Part shown: positions 7,509 to 15,775 of the stretch, piece after piece
How positions within the stretch are numbered: position 1 is the first letter of the stretch
Layout of the letters: each line of letters begins with the position of its first letter
From: Aneurinibacillus sp. Ricciae_BoGa-3
GTDB lineage: Bacteria; Bacillota; Bacilli; Aneurinibacillales; Aneurinibacillaceae
Assembly: GCF_028421645.1 (NCBI RefSeq)
Contig: NZ_CP116887.1
Coordinates: 2,482,001-2,546,000 of the forward strand
Direction: 5' to 3'
Length of the DNA: 64,000 nt
Made by a program: the position numbers and the translations under genes
The notes under the pieces: generated by a model
The model's database searches: none
What the model saw: the letters and a program-made list of their open reading frames with translations, nothing else
Told to the model about the DNA's origin: nothing

Positions 7509-8783
7509 ATGTTAAAACAAAAAGATAATCAACGCTTATGTCTAACGGGTCAAGGTACCCCAATGGGAAAAGTATTTCGAAGATTTTGGATACCGGCTTT
7601 GCTTGCAGAGGAGCTGCCAGAAGTCAACTGCCCTCCGGTAAAAGTAAAACTATTGGGGGAAGACTTAGTTGCCTTTCGGGATTCAGAAGGAAAAGTAGGT
7701 TTAGTGGATGCTTACTGTCCTCATCGACGTGCACATCTTTTTTGGGGACGCAATGAGGAATGTGGATTAAGGTGTGTTTATCACGGATGGAAGTTTGACC
7801 ATGAAGGAAACTGCATGGATATGCCGAACGAGCCAGAAGACAGCCATTTCAAAGATAAAGTGAAAATTCAGTCTTACCCGACGTGGGAAAAGGCAGGCAT
7901 TGTGTGGACCTATATGGGACCAAAGGATGAGCAGCCAAGCTTTCCAGATTACGAATGGCTAAGAGCGCCAGATACTCATCTTCAAGTTTCCAAAACCTTC
8001 GAGGCATGTAATTGGCTGCAAGCGTTAGAGGGTGGAATCGATACTTCCCACTCATCATTTGCACACAACAACAATATCCAGGATAAGAAATCCCTCAGGT
8101 CTCGCTCTACGAATCCAAAGCTAGAAGTGGATAAAACAGATTACGGATTTAGATACGTGGGAATCCGTGATTTGAAGGAAGATGGAAATTATATCAGGGC
8201 CTATCAATTCATCATGCCAAACCAGCAAATGCGTGGGCAAATGATAAAATGGCATGATGGAAGCAGGGAGAATTATCCAACAATCAGAGGGCATATTTGG
8301 GTGCCAATTGATGATGCGAGCGTATGGGTTTGGAATTTTAAATATACGACGGAACGCGACATTCCGCTAGATCCTGATTTTGCCCTGCAGGAAGAGATCA
8401 ACTTTGGAAGGGGTCCTGAGGATATGTTACCGGGATACCGCTTAAAGAGAAATGCATCGAACGATTATTTGATCGATCGTGAGCTGCAGAGAACCAAAAC
8501 ATTTACTGGTATTACCGGCATTAACACCCAGGACTATGCGCTTCAAGAAACCATGGAGAAACCTTTCGTTGATCGAACCAAAGAAAAGCTAGGAACTGCA
8601 GATCTGGCGATTATCGCTGCGAGACAACTTTTGCTAGAAGCGACTAGGGACGTCGAAGAAGGAAGAGCTCCTCGTGGAGTAAATCCAGAAACGTATCGTG
8701 ACGTGCGGGCATGTGACCGCTTCCTGCCCAAAGAAGTGGATTGGCGGGAAGGATTAAAAGGAGATATGAAGGCTGTTTTTTAG
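7509..8783 (+). CDS. Rieske non-heme iron oxygenase, alpha subunit (phthalate dioxygenase-like), copy 2
   Basis: The 424-residue protein is clearly paralogous to the one at 2476. It has the same opening (GQGTPMGKVFRRFWIPAL), Rieske ligands CPHR and CVYHGW, and the catalytic-domain block CNWLQALEGGIDTSHSSFAH. Some loops differ, for example MRGQMIKWHDGSRENYPTIRG, so the substrate pocket may differ. The start follows AAGGGG at normal spacing. It is transcribed with the half-Rossmann gene at 8822 (38-bp gap) under operator A. As a class it should add oxygen to an aromatic acid with electrons from an unlinked reductase. The exact substrate is not visible. Confidence 0.9.
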   Translation: MLKQKDNQRLCLTGQGTPMGKVFRRFWIPALLAEELPEVNCPPVKVKLLGEDLVAFRDSEGKVGLVDAYCPHRRAHLFWGRNEECGLRCVYHGWKFDHEGNCMDMPNEPEDSHFKDKVKIQSYPTWEKAGIVWTYMGPKDEQPSFPDYEWLRAPDTHLQVSKTFEACNWLQALEGGIDTSHSSFAHNNNIQDKKSLRSRSTNPKLEVDKTDYGFRYVGIRDLKEDGNYIRAYQFIMPNQQMRGQMIKWHDGSRENYPTIRGHIWVPIDDASVWVWNFKYTTERDIPLDPDFALQEEINFGRGPEDMLPGYRLKRNASNDYLIDRELQRTKTFTGITGINTQDYALQETMEKPFVDRTKEKLGTADLAIIAARQLLLEATRDVEEGRAPRGVNPETYRDVRACDRFLPKEVDWREGLKGDMKAVF

Positions 8784-8821
8784 AGTTAAGAGTGTAGGTG
8801 ATAGAAGGGAGCTTCTCTTTT

Positions 8822-9046
8822 ATGGATGTTCAAATTCCCCAGTATTTGAGAGATAAAAAGATAGCGATTTTGGGATACAATGCGAATGGCGAAACCTTTG
8901 CTCGATTGCTCAGAGACAATGATATCGAAGTTGTCATAGGGCTGCGTAAGGTTGATGAAGTATGGTCGAGGGCCGAGCACGATGGCTTTCGCGTGTTAAC
9001 ATTATGGGATGCGGTCCAAGCAGCCGACATTATACAAGTCTGGTAA
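8822..9046 (+). CDS. Stand-alone half-Rossmann protein related to the ketol-acid reductoisomerase N-terminus, copy 2
   Basis: The 74-residue protein reads KIAILGYNANGETFARLL, IEVVIGLRKVDEVWSRAE, DGFRVLTLWDAVQAADII and ends QVW. It therefore covers the first strand, glycine turn, second strand and VLT-x-W-x-A helix of the IlvC Rossmann domain and nothing more. It aligns along its whole length with the minus-strand protein at 1993-2235. ATG at 8822 follows AAGGGAG; a GTG at 8798 is a less likely start. It sits 38 bp behind a Rieske oxygenase gene and is presumably cotranslated with it. No reductoisomerase C-terminal sequence follows its stop, so it does not look like a broken ilvC. The function is unknown. 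Confidence 0.7.
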   Translation: MDVQIPQYLRDKKIAILGYNANGETFARLLRDNDIEVVIGLRKVDEVWSRAEHDGFRVLTLWDAVQAADIIQVW

Positions 9047-9129
9047 GATGAAATTTTGCCGGCTTCCGATGAAGGCGCTCGTTGGGTGACTAGATTTCAA
9101 AGAAAGCTTTCTTAAGTGTTTACTTTCGT

Positions 9130-9146
9130 GTGCCGTATAAAGGAAC
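9130..9146 (+). promoter_or_regulatory. IclR-type operator B, with -10-like hexamer 9174-9179
   Basis: GTGCCGTATAAAGGAAC has the same arms as operator A. TATAAA begins 36 bp after its centre. It controls the tct transporter unit that starts at 9245. Confidence 0.65.
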
Positions 9147-9244
9147 CGTGTATTTTTCTGGAACCAAATTATGTATAAAATGAAGGTACTTTCACACTAT
9201 CACTTCTGTAAGCGGATTCTTTTTTAGAATGAGGGAGGAAACCT

Positions 9245-10261
9245 ATGAAAAACATACGAAGAAAACAAGGTTTACTAAAAATTGTTTGCGCTGCGCTTGG
9301 CATTACCACAATCCTTTCAGGCTGCAGCGCAGCAAAGACTTCGAATTCGGCCAAAGGATCATCTGACCAATATCCTAAGCAGACCATCACATTTGTCGTT
9401 CCGTATTCGCCAGGCGGTGATTTTGATACAACGGCAAGAATCTTAGTTCCCTTTCTATCCGAATACTTACCGAATAAACCCTCCGTTATCGTAAAAAATG
9501 TACCTGGCGGAAATAGTGTGGTAGGAACAGAGAATATCCTTCATGCAAAACCTGATGGATATACTATCGGTTACTTTACTTTACCAGGTATTGCGCTTGG
9601 TCCACTAATCGGAAATGGAGATTATGACTTAACCAAAGTAGAATGGATCGGGCAAGTCTTTAACCTTCCTTATGTTGCGGCCGCTTCAAAAACGGCTAAC
9701 ATCAAAGATATTAAAAGTTTGAAGGCATTACCAAAATTGCGTGTGGGTACAACAGGTATAACCACGTCAGCGGGTCTGGGTTCCTTCATTGCGAGTAAAG
9801 AATTAAACATTCATCCAACCTTTGTTCCAAGTGGTGGTAGTTCCGAAAGCGTCATGGCCGCATCCCAAGGGTCCGTTGATTTTGTTCAATTCCCTTATCC
9901 TGCTATGCGTCAACAAATTGAGGCAGGATTAATCAAACCCGTATGGACTTATTCTAAAGAAAGATTAAAGAACCTTCCGAATGTCCCAACGATCGGCGAA
10001 TTGGGATATCCGCAGTTGTCTGGTCTGGTTAACTTGGTGGGGGCTGTTGGCACAACCCCGGGTGTCTCCAAAGAACATTTACAAATCCTTCGCGATGCCT
10101 TAAAAAAGGCGATGGAGGATCCAAAGTTTTTAGACAAAATGAATAAACAGTACCATTCTCCTCAATATCTTAACGCAGACGATACGTTGAAGGAAGTTAA
10201 GGACGATATCGAATCTTTGAAAAAATATGCAGATCCGATTAAGAATAGCATCAAAAATTAA
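9245..10261 (+). CDS. tctC: Tripartite tricarboxylate transporter substrate-binding lipoprotein (TctC/Bug family)
   Basis: The 338-residue protein has a lipoprotein signal peptide: basic start, hydrophobic core, lipobox LSGC with the acylated cysteine near residue 27. The mature part shows the TctC features ITFVVPYSPGGDFDTTAR and NVPGGNSVVGTENILHAKPDGYTIG. It captures a carboxylate outside the membrane for the TctA/TctB permease. Homologues serve citrate, and in aromatic degraders terephthalate (TphC). Context favours an aromatic dicarboxylate here. GAGGGAGG precedes the start. A hairpin after it (10283) probably lowers the downstream permease mRNA relative to the binding protein. Confidence 0.93.
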   Translation: MKNIRRKQGLLKIVCAALGITTILSGCSAAKTSNSAKGSSDQYPKQTITFVVPYSPGGDFDTTARILVPFLSEYLPNKPSVIVKNVPGGNSVVGTENILHAKPDGYTIGYFTLPGIALGPLIGNGDYDLTKVEWIGQVFNLPYVAAASKTANIKDIKSLKALPKLRVGTTGITTSAGLGSFIASKELNIHPTFVPSGGSSESVMAASQGSVDFVQFPYPAMRQQIEAGLIKPVWTYSKERLKNLPNVPTIGELGYPQLSGLVNLVGAVGTTPGVSKEHLQILRDALKKAMEDPKFLDKMNKQYHSPQYLNADDTLKEVKDDIESLKKYADPIKNSIKN

Positions 10262-10282
10262 ATGTCTACAAGGTATAAACAA

Positions 10283-10330
10283 AATAACAGACTGTCATGA
10301 TTGAATAACCACAGTCTGTTATTCTTTTTA
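10283..10330 (+). terminator. Intra-operon terminator or attenuating hairpin between tctC and tctA
   Basis: AATAACAGACTGT and ACAGTCTGTTATT form a 13-bp perfect stem followed by CTTTTTA. Its position between binding-protein and permease genes fits the need for more binding protein than permease. Partial read-through is inferred because tctA has no obvious separate promoter. Confidence 0.75.
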
Positions 10331-10397
10331 AAATATTTTTATCATTGAAACGATGTTAATGATACCAAACTTATTCAAGGGAGGGATATAAGAGGTT

Positions 10398-11909
10398 ATG
10401 GGACATCTCGTTTTGCCTGCTCTTCAATCGTTTTTCACTTGGCCAGCCCCTTTGTTTTTGCTAGTTGGGGTCCTGGTCGGCATTTTGTTTGGCATCCTGC
10501 CAGGCCTTGGCGGTCCTCAAGTCTTAGCTTTATTAACACCTTTAACCTATAAAATGGACCCCGCTTCAGCGATTGTGATGTTAATAGGGGCGATGAGTGC
10601 GATTCCTTTGTCAGGATCTCTAGCAGCTATTTTACTTAACCTACCTGGCCATGCTCCAAGTGTAGCGTCTACGTTTGATGGATATCCTCTGACCCTCAAG
10701 GGAAAAGGTGGGTATGCCGTAGGTGCTTCCGCTTGTAGTGCCTTATTGTCAGCTATTTTTGGTGCGATTGTTTTGACGTTGATTTTGCCCTTTGGAGAAA
10801 AGGTCGTCTTGGCTTTTTCCTATCCTGAGTTTTTTATGATGGCCCTTGCTGGTTTGAGCATGATTACCGTCATTTCTAGACGTGGATCCATTTTAAAGGG
10901 ATTGATCGCCGCCGTCATGGGGCTAATGATTTCGTTTTTTGGATATGATCCCATTACGGGGATGACACGATTTACGTTTGGAAGTATGTATTTATACAAT
11001 GGAATTGAGATTGTTCCGACATTAATTGGCCTCTTTGCCGTTAGCGAAGGCATAGAAATGATGCATAAGAAGGGCAGTGTGGCTGATCAGTCCCATGTAT
11101 CTTCGCGATTAACCGGTGTAGTCGATGGGATGAAGTCTGTGTTTCAAAACTTTGGCGTGTTTATTCGCAGTAGTGCCATTGGAACATTCATGGGCATGAT
11201 TCCGGGTGTAGGTGGAGCGATTACAACGATTGTTGCTTATGGGCAGGCCGTCCAGACAAGTAAACACCCTGAGCGATATGGAAAAGGCGAAATTGCCGGC
11301 GTTATTGCTCCGGAAGCGGCGAATAATTCAAAGGACGCCAGCGGATTTATCCCCTCGCTCATTTTTGGTATCCCGAGTCATGTGGAAATGGCTGTATTAC
11401 TAGGTTCTTTAACGATATTAGGGATCGAACCAGGACCAAAGCTAATTGAAACAGATCCTGGAAAGATATTAATGGTTATCTATGCTTTAGTTGCAGGTAA
11501 TTTAATTACAGCGATTGTCGCCTTATTGATTGGCGGGTATCTTACAAAATTAGCACTAGTTTCTAAACAAGTATTAGCTCCTATTATATTGGCCATTTCC
11601 ATTATTGGCGCCTATGCGTTAAAAGGGGAGATGGGGGATGTCTATGTAGCATTAGCCTTTGGTATCCTTGGCTATTTGTTGAATCGTTTCGGCTTTCCGA
11701 AGATTAATATTGTCATCCCTTTAATGGTTGGCAAATTGATGGAAACATCCTTCCATCAAACCCTACTAGCGATGGGGTGGAAGGGTTTCGTAACGCGACC
11801 CATCTCGATAGTCATATTAGTCATTGTAATCGCCGTCATCTTTATCACATTACGTAAAAACAGGACGGTTAAAATGGGAATGGTGGGTGATGTAAGTGAA
11901 AGCACCTAG
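10398..11909 (+). CDS. tctA: Tripartite tricarboxylate transporter, large membrane subunit
   Basis: At 503 residues it has the normal TctA length, with about 12 membrane segments. Both TctA signature repeats are visible: GILPGLGGPQVLALLTPLTY near the start and GMIPGVGGAITTIVAYGQA in the middle, plus the EAANNSKDASGFIPSLIFGIP block. It forms the translocation path for carboxylates delivered by the TctC lipoprotein. The start at 10398 has GGGAGGG 12 bases upstream. The end overlaps tctB by 14 bases, showing coupled translation. Confidence 0.95.
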   Translation: MGHLVLPALQSFFTWPAPLFLLVGVLVGILFGILPGLGGPQVLALLTPLTYKMDPASAIVMLIGAMSAIPLSGSLAAILLNLPGHAPSVASTFDGYPLTLKGKGGYAVGASACSALLSAIFGAIVLTLILPFGEKVVLAFSYPEFFMMALAGLSMITVISRRGSILKGLIAAVMGLMISFFGYDPITGMTRFTFGSMYLYNGIEIVPTLIGLFAVSEGIEMMHKKGSVADQSHVSSRLTGVVDGMKSVFQNFGVFIRSSAIGTFMGMIPGVGGAITTIVAYGQAVQTSKHPERYGKGEIAGVIAPEAANNSKDASGFIPSLIFGIPSHVEMAVLLGSLTILGIEPGPKLIETDPGKILMVIYALVAGNLITAIVALLIGGYLTKLALVSKQVLAPIILAISIIGAYALKGEMGDVYVALAFGILGYLLNRFGFPKINIVIPLMVGKLMETSFHQTLLAMGWKGFVTRPISIVILVIVIAVIFITLRKNRTVKMGMVGDVSEST

Positions 11910-12390
11910 GTCGATTGATCGTATCCTATTTGATGGATTTTTGTTCCTTATCTTTCTGACACTCACTATACTTGCAATTCAGTTTCAACCCTTGGCACGT
12001 GAATTGCCCCTTCCCATCGCCCTGATTGGAGTTGTATTTACGTTCAGTCTTTTATTATTGGATGTCTTTCCAAACCTTCAATCAAAAGTGAACAAAGGGG
12101 TAAAACAGCAAGAGCAGGGACCGGAGCAAGAGAGTATGATACAGGACCAAGTGACACACCAAAAGACGGCAGAAACAGAATGGAAAAATATCCTTCGCAT
12201 TGTATTATGGCTGATTGTATTTGTTGTAGCTGTTGAATGGACCAATTACAAAATTGCAACTGCATTGTTTGTGTTTCTCGTGTCTTGGATTGAAGGTCGC
12301 ACAGCCATCCGAAAATCAATCGTCCTTTCTATTGGTACAACGGTATTTTTCTACCTTTTATTTGATCTTTGTCTTGCTGTTACATTCTAG
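11896..12390 (+). CDS. tctB: Tripartite tricarboxylate transporter, small membrane subunit
   Basis: The 164-residue protein has four hydrophobic segments, two in each half, separated by a glutamine-rich charged loop (KQQEQGPEQESMIQDQ). This is the typical size and layout of TctB. A GTG start overlaps the end of tctA and is preceded by GGTGGGTGA. It is the accessory permease subunit of the transporter. Confidence 0.9.
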   Translation: MKAPRSIDRILFDGFLFLIFLTLTILAIQFQPLARELPLPIALIGVVFTFSLLLLDVFPNLQSKVNKGVKQQEQGPEQESMIQDQVTHQKTAETEWKNILRIVLWLIVFVVAVEWTNYKIATALFVFLVSWIEGRTAIRKSIVLSIGTTVFFYLLFDLCLAVTF

Positions 12391-12405
12391 TTACTCTATG
12401 AAAAT

Positions 12406-12469
12406 AAAAATCGTCTGTGTAGGTGGTATGTTTATGGCAAGCATCTATCTCCAAGTAGGCGATTTTTTC
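12406..12469 (+). terminator. Possible terminator of the tct operon
   Basis: AAAAATCGTC and GGCGATTTTTT are complementary arms separated by about 40 bases, and the second arm ends in a T-run. The long loop makes this a weak call. Confidence 0.35.
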
Positions 12470-12489
12470 TTGCACAGATTAGCCCATAC

Positions 12490-12529
12490 CAAACAAAACA
12501 GAGGGGGGCTCTGCTAGGGGCCACCCTCT
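12490..12529 (-). terminator. Terminator of the decarboxylase gene (minus strand)
   Basis: Read on the minus strand, AGAGGGTGGC and GCCCCCCTCT form a 10-bp stem with one mismatch, followed by GTTTTGTTTGG. It lies just past the stop of the minus-strand gene ending at 12541. Confidence 0.65.
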
Positions 12530-12540
12530 ACTCACAATGT

Positions 12541-13533
12541 TTATACCGTATATTCCTCAAGCGTCGATTTCACAAATAACTCTTCGATATCCAGCTTTCT
12601 TTTTATCATTCCCTGTTCATAAGAATAACTAACCGCTGCTTCCAATGTAGTACGGTTCTTATCTAAACCATAAGGCCAAAAATCTTCCCCCATGAGTTCC
12701 TTTGTATTTTGCCATTCAGAGATTAACCATGGTAGGGTGACTTTTAATGCAGCAGTTTGCTTGAATCCATCATACACCTTCTGTTTAGCCGCGACAAAAG
12801 CCTGATATAAATTGGCGGCTACCCATGGATGTTTCTCTAAGATTTCGTCCTTAATGGCGACCACGTGCATGATCGGGAATATACCGGTTCGAGTGTAATA
12901 GTCCTTTTCTACCGAAACAAAATCCGGGAACAATCGTTGAACATTGGGTGATCCATTTAAAAAGCAGGATGGTGCACGTGGCGCAATGATCGCATCAATC
13001 ATGCCATCCTCCAGCATTTGATTTAAGGTTTGGTCGTCATTGATGGATCGAATCTGAATATCCGATGGTAAATCTAGTTTCACCTTCTCTATTCTTCCTG
13101 GTGTTTCTTCTCCCCCCATAAACCATTCGATATCCGTTGGGCTTACTCCGTAATCGTGATGAAGAATACCGCGAATCCATAAACAGGCTGTCAGTTGATA
13201 TTCAGGGATACCCACACGCTTTCCGCGTAAATCTTGTGGTTCTTTAATTCCTGAATGTCTATTAATATAGATACCGGAGTGGCGGAAGGCGCGAGACATA
13301 AAAACAGGGATGGCTGTCAATTTCGGATAACCACGATCTTTTGCAATTAAATAAGATGACAAGGATAATTCAGATACATCAAATTCCTGATGACGCATCA
13401 TACGCCAAAAAGTTTCTTCTACAGGCAAGTTGAGCCAATTTAGATCAATTCCCTTTGGCTCTGTGGTTCCATCGGTAAGAGCACGAATTCGATCGTAATC
13501 CCAACAGGCAAATGATAACGGTAATTTTGACAA
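12541..13533 (-). CDS. pht5: 4,5-dihydroxyphthalate decarboxylase-like protein (Pht5 type)
   Basis: The 330-residue protein opens with LPLSFACWDYDRIRALTDG and contains NLPVEETFWRMMRHQEFDVSELSLSSY and GKRVGIPEYQLTACLWIRGIL. I recognise these as the pattern of 4,5-dihydroxyphthalate decarboxylases, which have the fold of periplasmic binding proteins. The absence of a signal peptide supports a cytoplasmic enzyme rather than a transporter subunit. It would convert 4,5-dihydroxyphthalate to protocatechuate, the substrate of the pra genes next door. The start is TTG at 13533 after GAAGG. It is transcribed alone, with an IclR-type operator at 13619 and its own terminator. An alternative substrate among dihydroxylated benzene dicarboxylates cannot be excluded. 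Confidence 0.82.
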   Translation of the reverse strand: MSKLPLSFACWDYDRIRALTDGTTEPKGIDLNWLNLPVEETFWRMMRHQEFDVSELSLSSYLIAKDRGYPKLTAIPVFMSRAFRHSGIYINRHSGIKEPQDLRGKRVGIPEYQLTACLWIRGILHHDYGVSPTDIEWFMGGEETPGRIEKVKLDLPSDIQIRSINDDQTLNQMLEDGMIDAIIAPRAPSCFLNGSPNVQRLFPDFVSVEKDYYTRTGIFPIMHVVAIKDEILEKHPWVAANLYQAFVAAKQKVYDGFKQTAALKVTLPWLISEWQNTKELMGEDFWPYGLDKNRTTLEAAVSYSYEQGMIKRKLDIEELFVKSTLEEYTV

Positions 13534-13618
13534 GAGAACGCCTTCTTTCTATATTTAATATACTTGATTGATCTGATAATAGAATTATGACATTGAGAAA
13601 TAGAAGGGTGGTAACCAC

Positions 13619-13635
13619 GTTCCTGTATACGGAAT
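13619..13635 (-). promoter_or_regulatory. IclR-type operator C, with -10-like hexamer at 13589-13584 (minus)
   Basis: GTTCCTGTATACGGAAT is the same inverted-repeat motif. On the minus strand CATAAT starts 38 bp from its centre, towards the decarboxylase gene at 13533. The geometry matches the other sites. Confidence 0.6.
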
Positions 13636-13686
13636 GATAGGACTTGATTTTTTCCGGAAAATGATGATAGGCATAGATGGTGTACA

Positions 13687-13720
13687 AAAAGCCGGCATTT
13701 CTACTGAAATGCCGGCTTTT
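13687..13720. terminator. Strong terminator downstream of praH
   Basis: AAAAGCCGGCATTTC, a TACT loop and GAAATGCCGGCTTTT form a 15-bp perfect stem. T-runs on both strands make it bidirectional. It ends the minus-strand praR-praH transcript. Confidence 0.9.
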
Positions 13721-13730
13721 GCATGCTGTT

Positions 13731-14672
13731 TTATTTTGCTAATAGAGATTGTACGCCAAGAACACTTAAAGCAACGGGAGGGAATGCGCATAAATCAAAC
13801 GGGTAATCCGAACCTGGAACCACACGATCTTCACCGACCAAGGTGGTTAAATATTGTAACGTATCAGGATTCCACAACACAGTATCAAACCAGAATCGAC
13901 GGAGATATTCGATCGGAGGAGCCTGCAATGCTCCGGATACGGATTGCCATTTCTCATAGCCTTTGTCCAAACGTCCGATCTGATAGGGAAGGAAACCACC
14001 GCCGTGAGCAAGTAAAATTTTCACATACGGATATCGATCCAATAGCCCGCTGAGCAAAAGATCGGTGGCACAGACTGTTGTTTCCCATGGTACGCCGATT
14101 AAGTTTGGCATCATACGTTGCTTCAATCGTGGGTCTTCAGATAAAAGTGGGTGAATGAACACGATGGCACGCTGCGTATTGGCTTCTTCCCAAAAAGGAA
14201 TAAAACATTCGTTCGTTAACAACTTTCCTGATAAGCCAGGTCCGATGATGGCCCCTTTTAATCCATCATTCATCGCGGAACGTAAATCTTCAGCAGCTTG
14301 AACAGGATCTTGCAGGCAAACGGTGGCCAATGCTGATATGTGTTCGGGATGTTGGCGGCTCCAATCGGCTAAAGACTGATTATACACATGAACCATTTCA
14401 CTCGTGATGCCAGAAGAAAACTCATACATAAACAATTGCGGGATCGGTGAAATGAGTGAATGTTCTACACCTGCTTGGGCTTGTTCTTTTAAATATTTGA
14501 TAGGGTTTACAAAAGACTCCTTCAATTCAAAACCCCATTTGCCATTAATCGTTAAAAATTCGTTCTGTTTGGGTGATTTTCGCTCCCACGTGGCATCAAT
14601 GGTTTTTTGATGATCTCGAATCCAAGTTAAAAGTTCTGGGGGGATAAAATGGGTGTGCATATCGTACATCAT
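13731..14672 (-). CDS. praH: Amidohydrolase-family decarboxylase, candidate 5-carboxy-2-hydroxymuconate-6-semialdehyde decarboxylase
   Basis: The ~313-residue protein belongs to amidohydrolase-related family 2, which includes ACMS decarboxylase and resorcylate decarboxylase. It shows the metal-binding DMHTHF near the start, a FIHP block, a LLAHGGGFLPYQIGR block and a late GSDYPFD aspartate. In the protocatechuate 2,3-cleavage pathway of Paenibacillus the corresponding PraH removes the carboxyl group from the ring-cleavage product. Three in-frame ATG codons lie at 14678, 14672 and 14669; 14672 has the best spacing from AGGAAAGG, and 14678 would give a 4-base overlap with the regulator gene. 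It is cotranscribed with the IclR gene. Confidence 0.8.
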   Translation of the reverse strand: MMYDMHTHFIPPELLTWIRDHQKTIDATWERKSPKQNEFLTINGKWGFELKESFVNPIKYLKEQAQAGVEHSLISPIPQLFMYEFSSGITSEMVHVYNQSLADWSRQHPEHISALATVCLQDPVQAAEDLRSAMNDGLKGAIIGPGLSGKLLTNECFIPFWEEANTQRAIVFIHPLLSEDPRLKQRMMPNLIGVPWETTVCATDLLLSGLLDRYPYVKILLAHGGGFLPYQIGRLDKGYEKWQSVSGALQAPPIEYLRRFWFDTVLWNPDTLQYLTTLVGEDRVVPGSDYPFDLCAFPPVALSVLGVQSLLAK

Positions 14673-14674
14673 AA

Positions 14675-15439
14675 TCATCCTTTCCTATAACCTAATAGTG
14701 AAGATATTTCTTTGGCCGCCGTTTTTAGTTTAGCAATAATCCTCGCGTCTTGTGGATCCATCCGATGAACAGGACCGACCACAGTTACCGCATAAACCAC
14801 TTTTCCAGTGTGATCGCGTATCGGCGCTGAGACTGACGCCACACTATCCCGAAGCTCTTCAGTGGTCACGGCGTATTCTTGCTCTTTGATCTCGTGGAGT
14901 GTTCGCCGAAACTCATCAGAATGAATAATCGTATTTACTGTAAATTTATCTAACACATTCTCTATATAACGATTAATGACCTCTTCCTCTTGGAGTGCTA
15001 GGATTACTTTGCCGGAGCTAGTGGAGTGAAGGGGATTCCTTCTACCTATGTAAGAAAGAATCTGTACGGGGTGATTACATCCGACTTTATTGATATAGAC
15101 TACATCTGTTCCTTCCATCACTCCCAGGTGGGAGCTTTCCCCGATTTCATCAACTAGCTTTTGCAATGTGGACTGTGATGTTCTCGTTATTTGTAGATTG
15201 GAAATAATCACGGAATTTAAGCCTAAAATAGATAAACTAAGACGATATTTTTGGGTTTCTGGATCTTTGGTCACGAATCCTTCACTCGCCATCGTAGCTA
15301 ACATCCGGCTTACGCTGCTATGTCCCATTCCCAACATCTGGGCTAACTCGGTCACTTTGCGTTCAGGTTCTTCCATAGTAAAGCTTTGTAATAGACGAAG
15401 TGAATTTTTTACTGATGAAAGCGTGTAGTCCCTTGTCAT
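14675..15439 (-). CDS. praR: IclR-family regulator 2, probable PraR
   Basis: The 254-residue protein has an N-terminal helix-turn-helix (VTELAQMLGMGHSSVSRMLATM) and a C-terminal IclR effector-binding domain (SSHLGVMEGTDVVYINK, HSTSSGKVILALQ, YAVTTEELRDSVASVSAPIRD). Its start has AAAGGAG upstream. It faces the pra operon and is followed directly by praH. The pra operon of Paenibacillus strain JJ-1b is controlled by an IclR-type PraR reported to be a repressor, so this is the natural counterpart. The operator positions in this window look more like those of an activator. The ligand is probably protocatechuate or a precursor. Confidence 0.87.
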   Translation of the reverse strand: MTRDYTLSSVKNSLRLLQSFTMEEPERKVTELAQMLGMGHSSVSRMLATMASEGFVTKDPETQKYRLSLSILGLNSVIISNLQITRTSQSTLQKLVDEIGESSHLGVMEGTDVVYINKVGCNHPVQILSYIGRRNPLHSTSSGKVILALQEEEVINRYIENVLDKFTVNTIIHSDEFRRTLHEIKEQEYAVTTEELRDSVASVSAPIRDHTGKVVYAVTVVGPVHRMDPQDARIIAKLKTAAKEISSLLGYRKG

Positions 15440-15498
15440 TGAAATTCTCCTTTCTTTATCATTTGGGTTGGAATAATTTTTTCTAAACCACTAAGTTT

Positions 15499-15515
15499 GT
15501 TGCGCATGAAAGAAC
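15499..15515. promoter_or_regulatory. Weak IclR-type site in the praR upstream region
   Basis: GTTGCGCATGAAAGAAC keeps the outer arms GTTGC/AGAAC but has a poorer match than the other sites. It lies 60 bp before the praR start and could serve autoregulation. Confidence 0.35.
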
Positions 15516-15605
15516 GTAATTCCGCTATTTTACTACGCAAAAGTTTAACATAGATAAGAAACGAAATGAAGACATAATAGTTATATAATTATAAAAAAAT
15601 AAATT

Positions 15606-15622
15606 GTTGCATATAAAAGAAC
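15606..15622 (+). promoter_or_regulatory. IclR-type operator with -10-like hexamer 15653-15658
   Basis: GTTGCATATAAAAGAAC has the GT-x-C arms and the TATA core. TATGAT begins 39 bp after its centre, the same geometry as operators A-F. It would have driven the transporter gene that is now a pseudogene. Confidence 0.45.
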
Positions 15623-15775
15623 TGTGATATTGTGTCTGAATTATCTTTAATTTATGATAGTTTTAGTTATTTCTGTTACACATGTTTAAATCGTTCCACT
15701 CCACAAATGTGGTTATCGGTTTAAAGCAATGAACAATGCCATGGAGTGGGGAGATGATGACTTTTTTTATAAAGA

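Noticed and set aside
12541-13533. Annotation as an ABC-type nitrate/sulfonate substrate-binding protein
   Set aside because: The fold is similar, but there is no signal peptide or lipobox, no ABC permease or ATPase nearby, and the sequence blocks match dihydroxyphthalate decarboxylase.
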